Source: Ampelocalamus luodianensis
Lineage: Eukaryota > Streptophyta > Magnoliopsida > Poales > Poaceae
Length of the DNA stretch: 64,000 bases
Assembly (NCBI GenBank): GCA_036346255.1
Contig: CM070632.1
Coordinates: forward strand, 17,811,408 to 17,875,407
Direction of reading: 5' to 3'
Shown here: positions 49,906-61,879 of the stretch, one piece after another
Layout of the letters: every line of letters starts with the position of its first letter
Numbering within the stretch: the stretch's first letter is position 1
Notes under the pieces: generated by a model
Seen by the model: the letters and a program-made list of their open reading frames with translations, nothing else
Databases searched by the model: none
What the model was told of the DNA's origin: nothing
Program-made: the position numbers and the translations under genes

Positions 49906-51908
49906 GAAGGATATGGCTTGGTTGTTATGTTGAGTTGTTGTTAGATATGTTTGCACTCATTTGAAGTGTTTCGTTTAATTACATGTATTTGAACTTATTG
50001 AATTTTATTTGGTTGTTTTCAGTCGCTCTTAGATTTAATCGTAGTTTACGTAGTTAGACTCTGACGCTGTGATGAGACCACAATCCCAACAAGATCAAGA
50101 TGGTCAGGCTATTGAATAGGATGATTATCAACACGTTGAGCGAAATTATTACCAGGATATCGAGAAGGGCGAGTATCATGATATAAAGCTTTATCAGAAT
50201 ATTGAGCAAGGTGAGTCAACACTTTGATCATATTACGCCTACGTTTTGCAATTATATTGTTTTAACCTATGAAATTTCATTGCTATGTTTTATACAACTA
50301 AATTGGTCTAGCTCATAGTTAATGCCTTAATGATAATTGTGTATAAACTACCAATCCTTGAACTTGGACAATATCCTTTATCTCCCTAGACTTAATGGAC
50401 TACATACTAGTTAATAAGTTTGTATCTAAGTGTCATACTTAGCCTTGCTTAGATACATTATCATGCGGGCATTAAATTGCCCGACAACACTCACTCAAAA
50501 CATAAAAACTGGATTTGGATAGTCGAGGCTGGAAGCCTGGCTGGTATGTTAGACTAAATGGTTATTTTCAAAACAAATAAAACTTGAAAATCTATTTTTG
50601 ACTTGGGTGGCTAGTGCCGGGTGCACGAGAGAATGTTGGTATGTGGATGTACCGCCCGAGTCAATTAAGGACCGAATCTTGTGATGACCTCTCATGTAAA
50701 AATAGTGCGACCACAAGTCTATAATGGGTATGACCTGGCTAACTAATTTGCTATGGCATGGCTTCGCCGTTGGGTTGAATGCGGGTAGATAGTCGAGGGA
50801 GAACGAAGCCACAGAAACCGCACGACGCAAGAGGGGGCCTCTTGGGAGCATGGCTCCGGGTGGTGGAAATCTTAGCGTAGCGGATGGGGTTGCGTCGAGA
50901 TTGAGCATTGTAAAGGTCTTGTGGTAATCTCCCCTTTATTCACATGCCTAAAGAAACGTGTGTATATATCAAGACAATTATCTCTTGTGGGTAAAGCGTG
51001 CGAACTCTGCAGAGTAAGAAAACTATCTAGATAGTCGTGCTCACGGTCAAGAGTGGTGCTGAGAACTCGCTTGATATAGCTTTCCTTTTTATAAAAACCG
51101 ATGTGGATGAAATGGAAGGATGGGTGGGACCCCAAGGATTTGGAAAGGCCTGGTCTGGGACCAATGGTAAATACGGGATAGCCTGAGCATTGAGTGGATG
51201 GAGCCACTCGATGATATAGAGGTTGGACCTCTACTAGTACTTTATAACAAAAACTCAGTTTATAAAGCTTGTGTTCATAAAATGCTAAGTCTTAGGATTT
51301 GTTATTACTTAATCTAATTCAAACATGGCTTTGGGCAAATAAAAGAACCCTGAAACTTCCTTGACTAGCCTTGCATCTATGATAATTACATTATGTGTTC
51401 ACTAAAATGCTAAGAAGGCTACATGGACAATTAGGATTTCACCCCGAGAACTATTCATACCGAGGACTTGTGTGCCTTGGGTCGCTTGGACCGCCTCTTC
51501 AAAGACAAAGATGGTGGCACTGTCGTGACGTGAACAAGTGTTCCCTGCACTACACGACTGTAACCTCCGACCAAGACCTGGTCGTAGGCCTACCTTAGGG
51601 GTAATTACGAGGCTAATCAAGAATGAAGACCAAGAAAGCCAAGAACTAGGTCGCGAGCCCATAGTCGATTGCCGGTGGGTATATTGTGAGGGTTCCATGT
51701 GTTATGCCTTGAATTTTCTTCCGCTGCTGTTTTCTGAAAGTATTTGGCCTAATCGGCCATTCTATAAGTTAAAAGTCGTAAGGTATATTTATGCTTTGTC
51801 TAGTATTATGCAATAGCTTGCATTTTCGTGATATGTGTTTGAACCAATGATGTAATTGTGTGTGCTATCCACTGATCCAGGGAAATGCACAAATATACAC
51901 AGAGGATT

Positions 51909-52084
51909 CGTAGAAGTACTTACGCCAAATAGGGTGGTCATAGAATGGTTTGTGACCACTCGACTAAGCTCCTTCCTTATTAATGATAAGGGGTATCTTT
52001 ATGAATAACATGAATATATTGCTATCTATAATAATAATTATAGATAAACAATTTAATTAATTGAGGATTATTAGATCCTCGTCA
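51909..52084 (-). mobile_element. Tat-lineage LTR (right copy), part b
   Basis: It resumes the LTR with GTAGAAGTACTTACG and matches 15447-15634 to the end (ATTAATGATAAG, then AATTTAATTAATTGAG). The right edge is placed at a CA (52083-52084). Confidence 0.75.
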
Positions 52085-52630
52085 TCTAGTCCCCCAACTT
52101 TAAGTAAAAGTAACTTACTTGGAAAGGAGGTTGTAGAATAGTGGTCGAAAGCAGAGACTTTTCGACTACTATTTCATTTGACCAGAAATTGACATAGTCA
52201 ATAAAGTAATTTTACTTGAGTTGAAAAGACATAACTGCTTTTTCCGAACGGACAGATTAAAGAATGCAAACCGACTCTCACAGATCTGTCCATCGGGAGC
52301 GGTTCCCCAAGAGGTGGTAGCTGTTGAGTTCCTACGATCTTTAACTCAGACCCGCGGCTATAAAAACCTACCAAAGGCATGACATAGGGTTTTTACTTTC
52401 CCCATCCGCTTCAACTATTCTCGAGCTCTTATTCTCTCTGCCACCAACCAAGTCTGCGATCCTTCCCCCAAATTCTTCCAAATCCAAATCAAACTCACTC
52501 GGAAAAATGGTTGGGACCATTTCCAAGTGGGAGAAATCTGAGATCCCCGGTGGTCGCGTCGCACCCGTGACCGCGAACTCTTCCGCACTAGGGACCACGG
52601 CGCCATGCCCGGTACACGATTCGGCTGCCG
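52085..52630 (+). other. Second Tat-type internal remnant: purine tract and start of an antisense ORF
   Basis: Directly right of the LTR the minus strand reads AAAGTTGGGGGACTAGA, a polypurine tract. Further right is a TATA box (TATAAAAA at 52359-52366) and an ATG at 52507 opening MVGTISKWEKSEIPGG, after which the frame becomes low-complexity. Position and direction match the 5' end of the antisense ORF of Tat-lineage elements. The internal region is cut off soon afterwards. Confidence 0.5.
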
Positions 52631-53310
52631 TAGATTGCCTGCGTCGTGCAGTCGTGAGAGAGGGGGGGATCTGTTGGAGGGGTGGCTCTGGATGTTCAGT
52701 TGGACGGGGAGGTGGCGGCACTAGGGAGGAAGGACGACGAGGAGGAAGAGATAAGGTAGTCGGTAGGGGTGAGGAAGAAGAAGGTGAGAGGGGCAAAATG
52801 GTCCAGAAAATTGCATAGTGGTATTTTAGCAAGGTGTAAAGTGTGGGTGGTATGTTTACAAAGGGCTAAAGAAGTATTACTATGAGGGCAATTTTCTCTA
52901 GTTTTTTAGAGCATTTCTACACACACGACACTTTCACGTCCGATACTCGTACGACGCATCCAAGGAGGAGGGAGGCGGCGCGCGGGGCCGGTCGGAGGAG
53001 GAGGAGGCGTGAAGGGGCGGCCAGGTGGGTGCCTCGCGTGGGGCCATAGTCGGGCGGAGGCGTGCGCGGACGGCCAGGGGCGGCGTGGGCGTGCGGCCAG
53101 GACCGACGCGCTGGCCGGTCGGAGTCGGAGGAGGAAGGGGAAGCGGAGCAGGCACTCGGGGGCGCAGTCGGGGCGGAGGCACGACTGGGTGGCCCGGCCG
53201 GTGGGCGCCACGCGTGGGGCTGTGCTCGGGTGGAGGTGCCGGCAGCCGGCCGAGCGCCCGGGGCAGTGCGGGCGGCCTCACTTTTTCGTCGTACGCAAAG
53301 CATTTTTGTT
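52631..53310. other. GC-rich island with an internal duplication
   Basis: All six frames are partly open and none shows a domain. Within 52920-53290, GTGGGTGCCTCGCGTGGGGC (near 53026) and GTGGGCGCCACGCGTGGGGC (near 53201) begin two diverged copies of a roughly 170-bp unit. Possibly a captured GC-rich exon or minisatellite; no gene can be supported. Confidence 0.45.
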
Positions 53311-54308
53311 TTTTTAAGCGTTCAGTAGATGAGTTATCTGGTGCAGTAAAATTGCCTCATGCAGCCATCTAGAATCTGTAGTAGAATCATCTAAGCGGGC
53401 TTGAGACCGGGAACTCCAAACCGATACAGTTGTTGATTCATGAATCATGATGGAAATCTGTCGGTTTCTAGCGAGGAGAACTTTGTGTGGTGATGGACTG
53501 GATTCTAAAGCCTATAACGGTATGACCTCCTTAGTTTTTAGAGGTTATAACCGGCATTTTCTTTTCTTTTCTTTTTACCTGACAGCCCTGTTAACGTAAG
53601 CTCCCCAACAACAAATCGGATTTTACTTGACAGTGAGCTCCGGTCAAATTAAAATTAGGCCAGGTTATGTAGACTTCAAGTGAAAATCAGAAAGTCCCCT
53701 TCTTTCTTCATGAATTAAAAAACTTAAAGTTTGATAGTGTAGAAGGTGTAAAATTAATTAGAGAATTGTGTTCTCTGTTGCACAAATCACAGTAACAAAA
53801 ACACTTAGCCACCTATGGTTAATTATCAATGGGTTGGATCATTGCTTTTGTACCTGAATTTTTTCTCTCCATTTGTGCTGTTGAAACATTTCCCATAATC
53901 AATTGTTGAAGCACTCGTTGATGAATGGCATCAATGACTGGTGCTTCTGTCAGGTTGCATTGGTTCAATATTTGCGCTTATCTGCAATTGCAAGAGATAG
54001 TCACTGTACTTGCAACCTGGCAGCGCAGGAGCATCATTTCAAAACTACACCACCTTTGCACAGCCCCCCGTTGCCGCCAATTCCTCCAAAGCAGAAACGG
54101 CTGAGCGTGCACGCAGAACACAATCAATGCAATGCTGCACAAGTAACCTAGCTAATAAATTTAACAACAAAACAGGTGAAGAACAGGGTTATGATGTAGC
54201 TTACCAGTAGGACATGCTTTTAACCCTACTTTTAAAGCATGGAGTCGAAACCAAACCATGCATTAATTGTATGCATACACACAATTAATCTACTATATAT
54301 ACTAGCTA
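53311..54308. other. Intergenic stretch, nothing recognised
   Basis: AT-rich, without a protein-like frame. A short CAG/G acceptor-like context near 53955 precedes an open stretch (VALVQYLRLSAIARDS) that might be an old exon fragment, but nothing supports it further. Confidence 0.5.
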
Positions 54309-55036
54309 CCAGCTCCGTTTCAAAACATAAGGCGCAAAGTTTGCAAATTTGTTTCAAAATATAAGGTGTGCATATAAATTTATTGATGTTTTTTCCTTGT
54401 CTATCCTTATTTATCAAATCTTTTCTCTCCTGCATTTATAAATAACTCTCTCATAAAATATTCTCTCTCATATTTCCAAAGTATTTATACCATTGGTAGC
54501 ATCGTCATTTCCTCCTATATTTTGTTAGTAATCTTTATGTATATGACATATCTAGATTTTAGGGAGAGTTTGTTTTTCGTATTTAGGCAGTATTCGTTAT
54601 TGGTACTAGAGTTGGTCTGGTATCCTTTCTGGATATGTAGAGTCTTTTTCGAATACGAATAGTAGTTTGTACTAAATAAAAGAGCACATATTGTAATCAG
54701 TTTTAGCAAGCAATAGAGGAGAGAAAAAAAAAATAGAAAACGCTGTTGTGCATGCAGCACCAAAATCCTTCTGTTCTTCTTTTGTTCTGAGGTTCCAGCA
54801 TGTGCGTGTGGTTCTTTCAGCGTGTGCGTGAGTTTCATCCAGTTCCATCGCGTGTACTGCTTCATCTTCGGTCGGCTTCCAGCATGTACGTGCGTGTAAG
54901 CGTGTTCACGCGTATACATCTCCAGGTTCTGCCGTGTTTTTCTTCGTAGCAGGCTGACATATTTCTCTTGGTTTTACAACATCCTTAATCCCCGTGCCTA
55001 GCCATAATACGCTTTATGAAAAGGAAACGGAGGGAA
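54309..55036. mobile_element. Stowaway-like MITE (mariner superfamily) interrupted by a solo LTR
   Basis: The termini CCAGCTCCGTTTCAAAACAT and (inverted) TTCCCTCCGTTTCC share CTCCGTTTC, and TA is present on both sides (54307-54308, 55037-55038). Removing the solo LTR leaves about 290 bp. Confidence 0.72.
54523..54959. mobile_element. Solo LTR, 437 bp, TSD TATTT
   Basis: It begins TGTTAGTAATC and ends GGCTGACA, and is flanked by TATTT at 54518-54522 and 54960-54964. There is no internal region, so it is a solo LTR left by LTR-LTR recombination. The short length and TGTTAG start suggest a copia-type element. Confidence 0.88.
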
Positions 55037-55400
55037 TACCGATTAAGAACCAACGCATGCTGTCGCTGCTTTTCCCATACGCAGGAACAAAAATAGCATG
55101 ACGCTACTTCCCATAAGCGAGTAAGCATAATGAGAGGGTGCACTGTTCTCTCTGTGCTGTGTTCTTCAAGGCAAAGGTGGTCTCCTTTCCTTGCCGTACA
55201 AGCAAGTTAAACACATGAACCTGGCACGCAGGACGTCCAGCAGTCCGAGAGAATGTAAAGCACTTTTCTCTCGTATTTTTTGCCTCCTTTTTCGAGACTG
55301 GAAAGAACATGATAAAGGATAGCTTAAAAACACTCAATGGGGACAAATATACGTGAAAAGTTGTTATTTGATTGCTACCAGTACTTCGGCTTGAACTATA
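55037..55400. other. Intergenic stretch, nothing recognised
   Basis: No inverted repeat or protein-like frame is evident. Confidence 0.5.
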
Positions 55401-55404
55401 GGCT

Positions 55405-55745
55405 TGCTCTATCCATGGGCTGTCATACTTCCCATCATTCCCCCTCTTTCATCCACAACATCGTAGAAGAGAGAAGAAACAACATACGTGGCATCATTGG
55501 AGATGCCACTATCTTCATACCTGCAGCCTAGGTAATAATGTATGTATCAAGGAAAGCTTTTGTTGGACTTTATGAGTTTAGCCCAAATACCCACCCATAC
55601 ATGATGAAAGGGGGAATGCATGAACCATGGGGTGTCATGTTTCTCCTCGCTCCCCCTCTCTTATCCACATCATTCCACGTTCTACTACATCCTGCAGCTA
55701 GCACAGCTAATAATTTATGGATTAAGGAAAGCTTTTACCATTATA
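55405..55745. repeat. Diverged tandem duplication
   Basis: Two blocks share the order TGTCATACTT/TGTCATGTTT, CCCCCTCT, ATCCACA, CTGCAGC, TAATAAT and AAGGAAAGCTTTT: 55420-55560 and 55632-55737. Non-coding. Confidence 0.65.
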
Positions 55746-56400
55746 ATAGCTAGCTATACATACAACATCCTTAATTTTCCTTTCTTCTCTTTTTAACGTA
55801 CTTTCTAAGTGAAGATCGAGATCACAGTGAAGAAAAGGAGGCTTTCCGGCCGAGCAAAAAAATATCTCTTTTGTTTCCGGAGGAGTGAAGCAAGGGCAAA
55901 ATGAGTGTGCGGCTGGGCACCACCCGCGTCATAATGGCGCGGTGATGATGATATCAACGGGCATGCGGGCCCCCACCACCGTCTCTCCGTTCGATCCTGG
56001 GTGCGCGTATATAATTGGTGCTGGTGGTGCCATCGTCGTCGTCGTCATCGTATCCGATTACATCCATCCATCATCCACCATCTCACAAATGGATCCGGAT
56101 CATAACGCAGAGGATACATGTGAACAGTGATATACGAGCGAGTGAAAAGTACTCGGTGGTGGTACTGTAGAAGCAGTAAAATATTTACGGTAACAAAAAC
56201 GCTGCATCGATTGATTTGAATATTTGTTTTTTTGATCGAACGGTGAAGATCGGCTTCTAATGCGTGGCACCGTAGATCCTCCATGTTATATCCTTCGACG
56301 CATTCGATCCATTCCCCTCACAATTGAATTTTTTTTATTTAATCCTTTTTATATTAATATTTTAAAGATAATCACTCGCGAACTTTATTTCCAAATCTAA
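55746..56400. other. Intergenic stretch, promoter-like composition
   Basis: It contains C-rich promoter-like text (CGGGCCCCCACCACCGTCTC near 55970) but no gene start that I can support. Confidence 0.4.
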
Positions 56401-56409
56401 CCTCTTTGG

Positions 56410-56600
56410 TCACGCCGCCACCCCTGGCGTGTCCAAAGCGTACTGTCACGCCACCCGACGCGGCGTGACAAAACATGTCACGCAAGCCCTCGGCCGCGCG
56501 CCGTGCCAGTGTGGAGGACTTGTGTGGCATCTGTCACGCCGCTTTTGGTGGCGTGACAATACTGTATTGTCACGACCCTAAAATTGGCGTGACCATGGGT
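56410..56600. repeat. Cluster of GGCGTGACA/TGTCACGCC motifs, left side of the MULE
   Basis: At least eight direct and inverted copies of (G)GCGTGAC or GTCACGCC occur in 190 bases, for example GGTCACGCCGCC, CTGTCACGCCACC, GGCGTGACAAAAC, CTGTCACGCCGC and GGTGGCGTGACA. Confidence 0.8.
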
Positions 56601-57084
56601 GACTTAAGTGCGGTCGCCGCTCCAGTTTTTTATTTTTCTCCCCAACTCATCTTATCCCCGCCGCTCCGACTTCTCTCCTCCTCAAATCCATTGTCGCTGT
56701 GCCGTCCTCGACTCCCGCCCGTCCCCTACGCCGGAGCTCGACCTAGCGCCGTGCTCCTCCCTGCGCCGGCATCCCCCCGCACCGGCCTCTCCTTCGCGCC
56801 GTGAGGAGTGGCGGCGGCCCCAGCCCTCCCTGCGCCGGCCTCCTCCCTGCGGTGGCCCCGGCCCTCTCTGCGTCGGCCCCCTCCCCCCACCCCGCGACGA
56901 GTCCCGGTGCCCGCATCCTCCACCACCGACCTCCTCCCCGCGTCCTCCACCGCTGGCCTGAATTGAGGTTGCTTGCTATCAATGTATTACTTGACATTTA
57001 TATTACTGCTACACGATTGCTTGCTATCAATGTGAATGATTGATTACAGTGTTAATTGGGAAAAAATCATGACAAACTAAGCTA

Positions 57085-57700
57085 GGTTAGAGCATTGTTA
57101 TTAAGTCGCACGAAGTCGCGACTAATCGTCGACTAATCGGCAAGTCGGTACATTGGCACCGACTAGTGCAGACGACTCGACTAGCAGCTGTAGTGATACG
57201 ACTTTTTGACTAGTCGGCGACTAACCGCGACTAGTCGGCCTGCGCGAGTCGGACGCCTAGTTGGCCCAGCGTCAGCCTTAGTGAGATATCAACAAAAACT
57301 AAACGAGAGAGGGGAAGGGCACACAGATCCAATCGAAACTCGGCTCCCCCATGACGCCGTTGGGAGAGGGTCCAGAGGGAACCCTAGCCCATCGCCGGCG
57401 CCGCCCCCGTCCACGACGCTGACACCGCGGCTCCCCCCACGACGTCGCGGCTCTATTTTAGTAGTAGTACTAGTAATAGCAGCAGTAGTAGTAGCAGTAT
57501 TACATAGCTGATTAGTAGTAGTAGTAGTAGTAGGCACTAGGCAGTAGCAGGATTACTAGTAGTAGTAGTAAGCTAGTAGAAGTAGAATATATGTGTATAA
57601 TTATTGCTACAAGTTAGTACATTACATGCCCTGTATATATATGTCCTAGTCTGCCGACTAGTCATGGCTAGTCGCGACTAGTCAGTCCCCTTGGGTTAGA
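57085..57700. other. Possible hAT-like remnant with GACTAGTCG inverted words and a TAG microsatellite
   Basis: The left part has many (C)GACTAGTCG(C) and CGACTAATCG words (57110-57240), and the right part has inverted partners (TAGTCGCGACTAGTCAG near 57670). Between them is a short GC-rich open stretch and a (TAG)n-rich run at 57458-57570. The text starts TAGAGCATTGTTATTAAG, which resembles a hAT terminus. No target duplication was confirmed. Confidence 0.4.
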
Positions 57701-58972
57701 CACTTTCCCAGGTCGTTGGCGTCTAGGGTTATTTTCTAGTGAGTCATCTCGACTTCTGAGATAGTGCAAATAAATAAATAACTTGGATGTGGATATACAT
57801 GTACACTTCATACAATAGTAGAAACATTATATATTTACAAAGTATAGACAATTGAATTGAAAGGCAGAGACGAACTTAACAACACTATCCACTATCTCTT
57901 AGTCACACCATAAATGACACAGCATAAGAATAAGCATGGCGAAATTATACAAAGAGATATAAAACACGGTCCATATTCCATTATTCCATAAGGTTTGTTA
58001 ATTTCTTGGAATTTCATACCCAGTTTATCTAACTCTAATGCAAGTATGATCTCACTCCTTATCATTCCTTTCCTTCCCTTGGAAACTGAAAGCGTCGCAA
58101 CAATGTTTCCAGAAATAAAGTAGTCAGTCGCATTGAATTGCCCAAGAAAAGTACAAGACTACATCTCACTGTTTCTTAATTCATAATTTCTTACTTTTAT
58201 GGGTTTATGGCCAATAGAGAAGTAGTTCCGTGTTGGGCCTTAAGTTCCAAAACAGCTCAATAAACCAGAAAGCTCACCCCATTTTGGTTGCAAAGGAACA
58301 GTATTTCTATTTTTCTATAATAATGAAATCAGAAATTTTACATGATTCACATTATCACATACATATGAAAACAGTTTAGTGCATGTGATATGGCCAATTT
58401 TGATAAGTTGCAGTACATTGCTGATCCGAGTACATGCATTCAGATTCAGTAGAGTCTATGTATCAAGCTTTAACCATTGGAGCATGCTTCCCAAACTTTG
58501 GTGGAACCAGGGGATGCTATCAATGTGATTGTGTAGCTTCAGAATCATTGTGACATATTATTAGTTGCGATGAATCCCATGGTTATTGTGTAGCTTCAGA
58601 ATTGTTGTTTTCCTTCTTATAGCATCAAGTAAATAGCACTCTAGCTTATTATGATGTTTAACTTCTTGTGCTATTTGAGGAGATTCCCTTTTCTTGTCGC
58701 CATAGCCACTAGTGTACTGAAGAAAAAGAATTACGAGTTGTGGTCAAATGAATTAGCATCTCGTATATAAGATATATGCACGCTATAAATGAAAATAAAA
58801 ACCCTCGAGAGTTAATTTCTAGTTCATGTGTATCTTCCTTGTAATAAAAAGTATATATTGATAGGCTTGGGTCTTGTACACATAAACAGTAACAGGTAGT
58901 GATCACTAATGGTGCATGTTGAGTCAACTCTCTCCAACATGAACTGACCTTGCAATATTTTGTTGGATGTAG
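57701..58972. other. AT-rich DNA upstream of the MULE transposase
   Basis: No protein-like frame. It is probably 5' UTR and intron of the transposase gene plus intergenic sequence of the element. Confidence 0.5.
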
Positions 58973-61658
58973 ATGGATAAAGCTATACGTGCATTTACCG
59001 GTGGACCAATTAGCCAAACGGGTAGTGATGTCGACTTTGGTGGCATGGAAGTTAACGTTCTTTTGTTTCGCGAATCACCGGACTTTCGAACTCTTCTGAG
59101 TAGGATAAAGTCGACATTTCGATAGGATGAGCCTGGGGTCATTGTCGGACTGCAGGGGCGATATGATGCTGGTGTGGGTTGTAAGGTGCATGCCTGTTTG
59201 GTGCCAATCTTGTCCGACGATGATTGGGACACATACAAGGATCTTGTGCTCGCATCCCAGGTCCATTCGTTGGAAGTGGCGGTGGAGAGAACAATCAACG
59301 TTTTTAAGGATTTGCCAGACAATTTGGATGTGGTGAATGACAACACAGAGGAACTAGACCTTGATATCCATAATTCAGGAGGCCCCCCAATGATGGAGCA
59401 ACCTTCGGCTGAATTCGTTAGCATCAGTCCTACCAACCTTGCCCACGCATTATCGGTGGATTTGCCTGTTTCTTCCCCGCAACATGTTATTGACCCTGTG
59501 ACTGATTTTAATGGCGATGTAATGAAGAACGAGCTTGAGGAGGAGTTGTTTCACGATGGAACAACCCGTGAAGTGGATTCCGACAAAGGATGGAGCTCGA
59601 CCGAAAATGAGGCTGCTGCACCGCTTTTCTCCTCTAAGGAAGGGCAGGTTCTTCGCAGTGTTATGGGTGAGGTCCCATTGGTGCACGCATTCGACGATGT
59701 CAGTATGGCTGATAAGGCGGTTTGTGCTAATGGGTTGAAGAGCAGGAATGGCATTGCGAACTCGGAGACTGACATAATACGGAAGAACATGTTGTTCCAA
59801 CTTTGGAGGATATGAAGGTTTGGCTGCAAGAATACTCAGTACGTCACCATCATCCATTCGTAGTGACACACTCCGATGTGAACAGAGGTACACCGTGAGG
59901 TGCGAAAGGGGGTACGGATGGAAGTTATGGGGCCGCAAAACTAGGGATAAGCAATGGAAAATCGCGAGCATGAAGTAGCCTCACTCTTGTGGGACTGCTC
60001 GAGTGTCGGGGGAGCATATTCAGGCGATCGCTAATTTCATTGCAAGACGCATTATCGGGGTTGTGGGTGTCGATCCTGATGTGACCATCTCCACCCTCAT
60101 TGAGGTTATATTTGGGTTCATTAAGTACCGTGTGAAGTACGGAAAAACATGAAGGGCCAAGCAGAGAGCAATGCAGTTACTGTGGGGTGATTGGAAGGAG
60201 GCTTACGGGTTGCTTCCTCGAATCCTAACCACTATGCAGGCCAAGAATCCAGGCATAGAGTTTTATCCTTGGCACGACAACCGAATGGATCACGATGGAG
60301 CGGTTATGAAACATGTCATTGTGAGGGTGTATTGGTCCTTTAGGCAATGCATAAAGGCCTTCAAGTATTGCAGGCCTATCATATCAGTTGACGCCACGTT
60401 TCTTACCGAGAAGTACTATGGTGCGTTGATGCTCGCCGTTGGTATTGATGCGGAGGACCAGCTGATTCCATTAGAATTCGCACTGACAGAGGGTGAGAAC
60501 AATAAGAGCTGGGGAGGGTTCATGGATTTAGTTCGTCTACACCTCGTTGGGCCTGGACGGGTTGTTTGCATCGTCTCGGACAAGCACCGCGGGATTCTGA
60601 ATGCTGTTAAGAGCAGACTAGATGGACACCCGGATGTGCTGCATAGGTGGTGCATGTGTCACTTATCTGCTAATTTCTGTAAGCAATGCAGTAGGGAAGA
60701 TCTCACAAAAAAGTTCAAGCTGTTGTGCGGATGTTTAGAGAAGAGGGACTTCGAGGTCAAGTTGATGGGTCTTAGGGGACTCACCAATGAACGGGGTAAT
60801 AAGTGGTTGGACGAGATCTTACAGCACGAGACGAAGTGGGCACAGGCATACGATGAAGGTGGTTGTCGGTATGGCATGATGACAACGAACATCTCGGAAG
60901 TGTTCAACAACGTTATTAAGGGCATCCGTGCTATGCCAGTTTCGGCTATCTTGGAGTACTCATTTCGGAAGACCAACTCATACTTTGTGGATCGGTGGAC
61001 TCGTGCGAGGGACGCGTACAACGTCGACCACCGTTGGGGTGCGGCAGCTACCAAGCACCTTGCTATCGCCGAGGCAGAGTCATGCAATCAAGAAGCGGAA
61101 GAATACGATCCCACTTTACACATATACGCCGTCAGGGCAGCCGGGGGCACATCGATAGGGGGCAAGTGTTATGGTGGCCGAAACCATAGAGTCAACCTGA
61201 TAGCGGGGAACTGCACTTGCATGGTCCCGACGTTGTTACATGTCCCATGCTCTCACGTCGTCACTGCCTGTCGCGTGTGTGGCGTAAGTTACCTTTCTGA
61301 CACGTTCATTGCGGAAGAATTCTCAAAGGTAGCCACGTTGAGGACTTGGGAGAATAGATTTGAGCCTTACCTTGATCCGTCGCATTGGCCACTGTACGTG
61401 CGGGAGGAATACATTCCCGACAAAAAAATGATGTGTACGCGATGCGGTCGAAGGAAGAGGAAGAGGCTTCGTAATGACATGGACCTCTCACAATAAGGCA
61501 GTAAGGACATGTACTGTCTTGGGGACTTCGACGACACCACTATAAGCAACAGGTGCTCGGAGTGTCACCAGCACGGACACACCAGGGCAAGGCACATGAC
61601 CACGGATTCCCAGCCGTGTAGGGTAAGGCGGCGCCGCTGTCGTGTGCCGCCCCCTTAA
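58973..61658 (+). pseudogene. mudrA-like MULE transposase, broken by stops and frameshifts
   Basis: Starts at ATG 58973 (MDKAIRAFTGGPISQTG). An in-frame TAG at 59123 follows 50 codons; the same frame reopens to 59815. A frameshift near 59790 leads to VPTLEDMKVWLQEYSVRHHH, another near 59890 to the MuDR-type DNA-binding region RYTVRCERGYGWKLWGRK (stops at about 59976 and 60150). The longest open part (60171-61496) holds the DDE core: ISVDATFLTEKYYGALMLAV near 60390, CIVSDKHRGILNAV near 60575, HRWCMCHLSANF, NISEVFNNVIKGIRAMPV, and a SWIM zinc finger CTCMVPTLLHVPCSHVVTAC near 61215. A TAA at 61494 cuts off a further open 53 codons with a zinc knuckle (CSECHQHGHTRARH). The catalytic core is well preserved; the gene is still non-functional as it stands, unless some breaks are introns or sequencing errors. 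Confidence 0.88.
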
Positions 61659-61879
61659 GGTAATCATTATTGTTGTTATACGAAAATTATTGTTTTTTAT
61701 TGGTACAAGTCGCTCATTTGCATTTTCTATAATGTTTTGTACCTCATGTTACCTTACAAAAATCATATCTTGTAATGTCGGATGCCGCAGCATGCATAGT
61801 ACGCTTTGCTCCTCACGGAATATGATGACGACCACCGTGCGCACCGCATAGCCGACGAGGGTGTGGTGAGACAACAATA

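Larger units (their letters stand above)
46346..51908 (+). mobile_element. 5.6-kb LTR-type segment inserted in the Tat-type LTR
   Basis: It interrupts the right Tat-type LTR at the hairpin units. The first 250 bases (GGATTTTAATATCC...GCATAAATGC) and the block 50010-51380 have the character of a long gypsy LTR and share motif order with 2400-2482 plus 6366-7975. It could be a solo LTR. The middle contains a GC-rich leader (46570-47520) and then a very large array of short palindromic words (47540-49120) and related arrays. No gag or pol is present. No 5-bp target duplication is evident; instead both junctions carry a copy of the hairpin unit. Confidence 0.5.

Noticed and set aside
52368..52832. 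154-codon minus-strand frame
   Set aside because: It runs antisense across the putative TATA box and start of the Tat-type antisense ORF and is Pro/Ser-rich; more likely a shadow.
53009..53372. Four overlapping Gly/Arg-rich frames
   Set aside because: They come from the GC-rich island with an internal duplication; no frame stands out.
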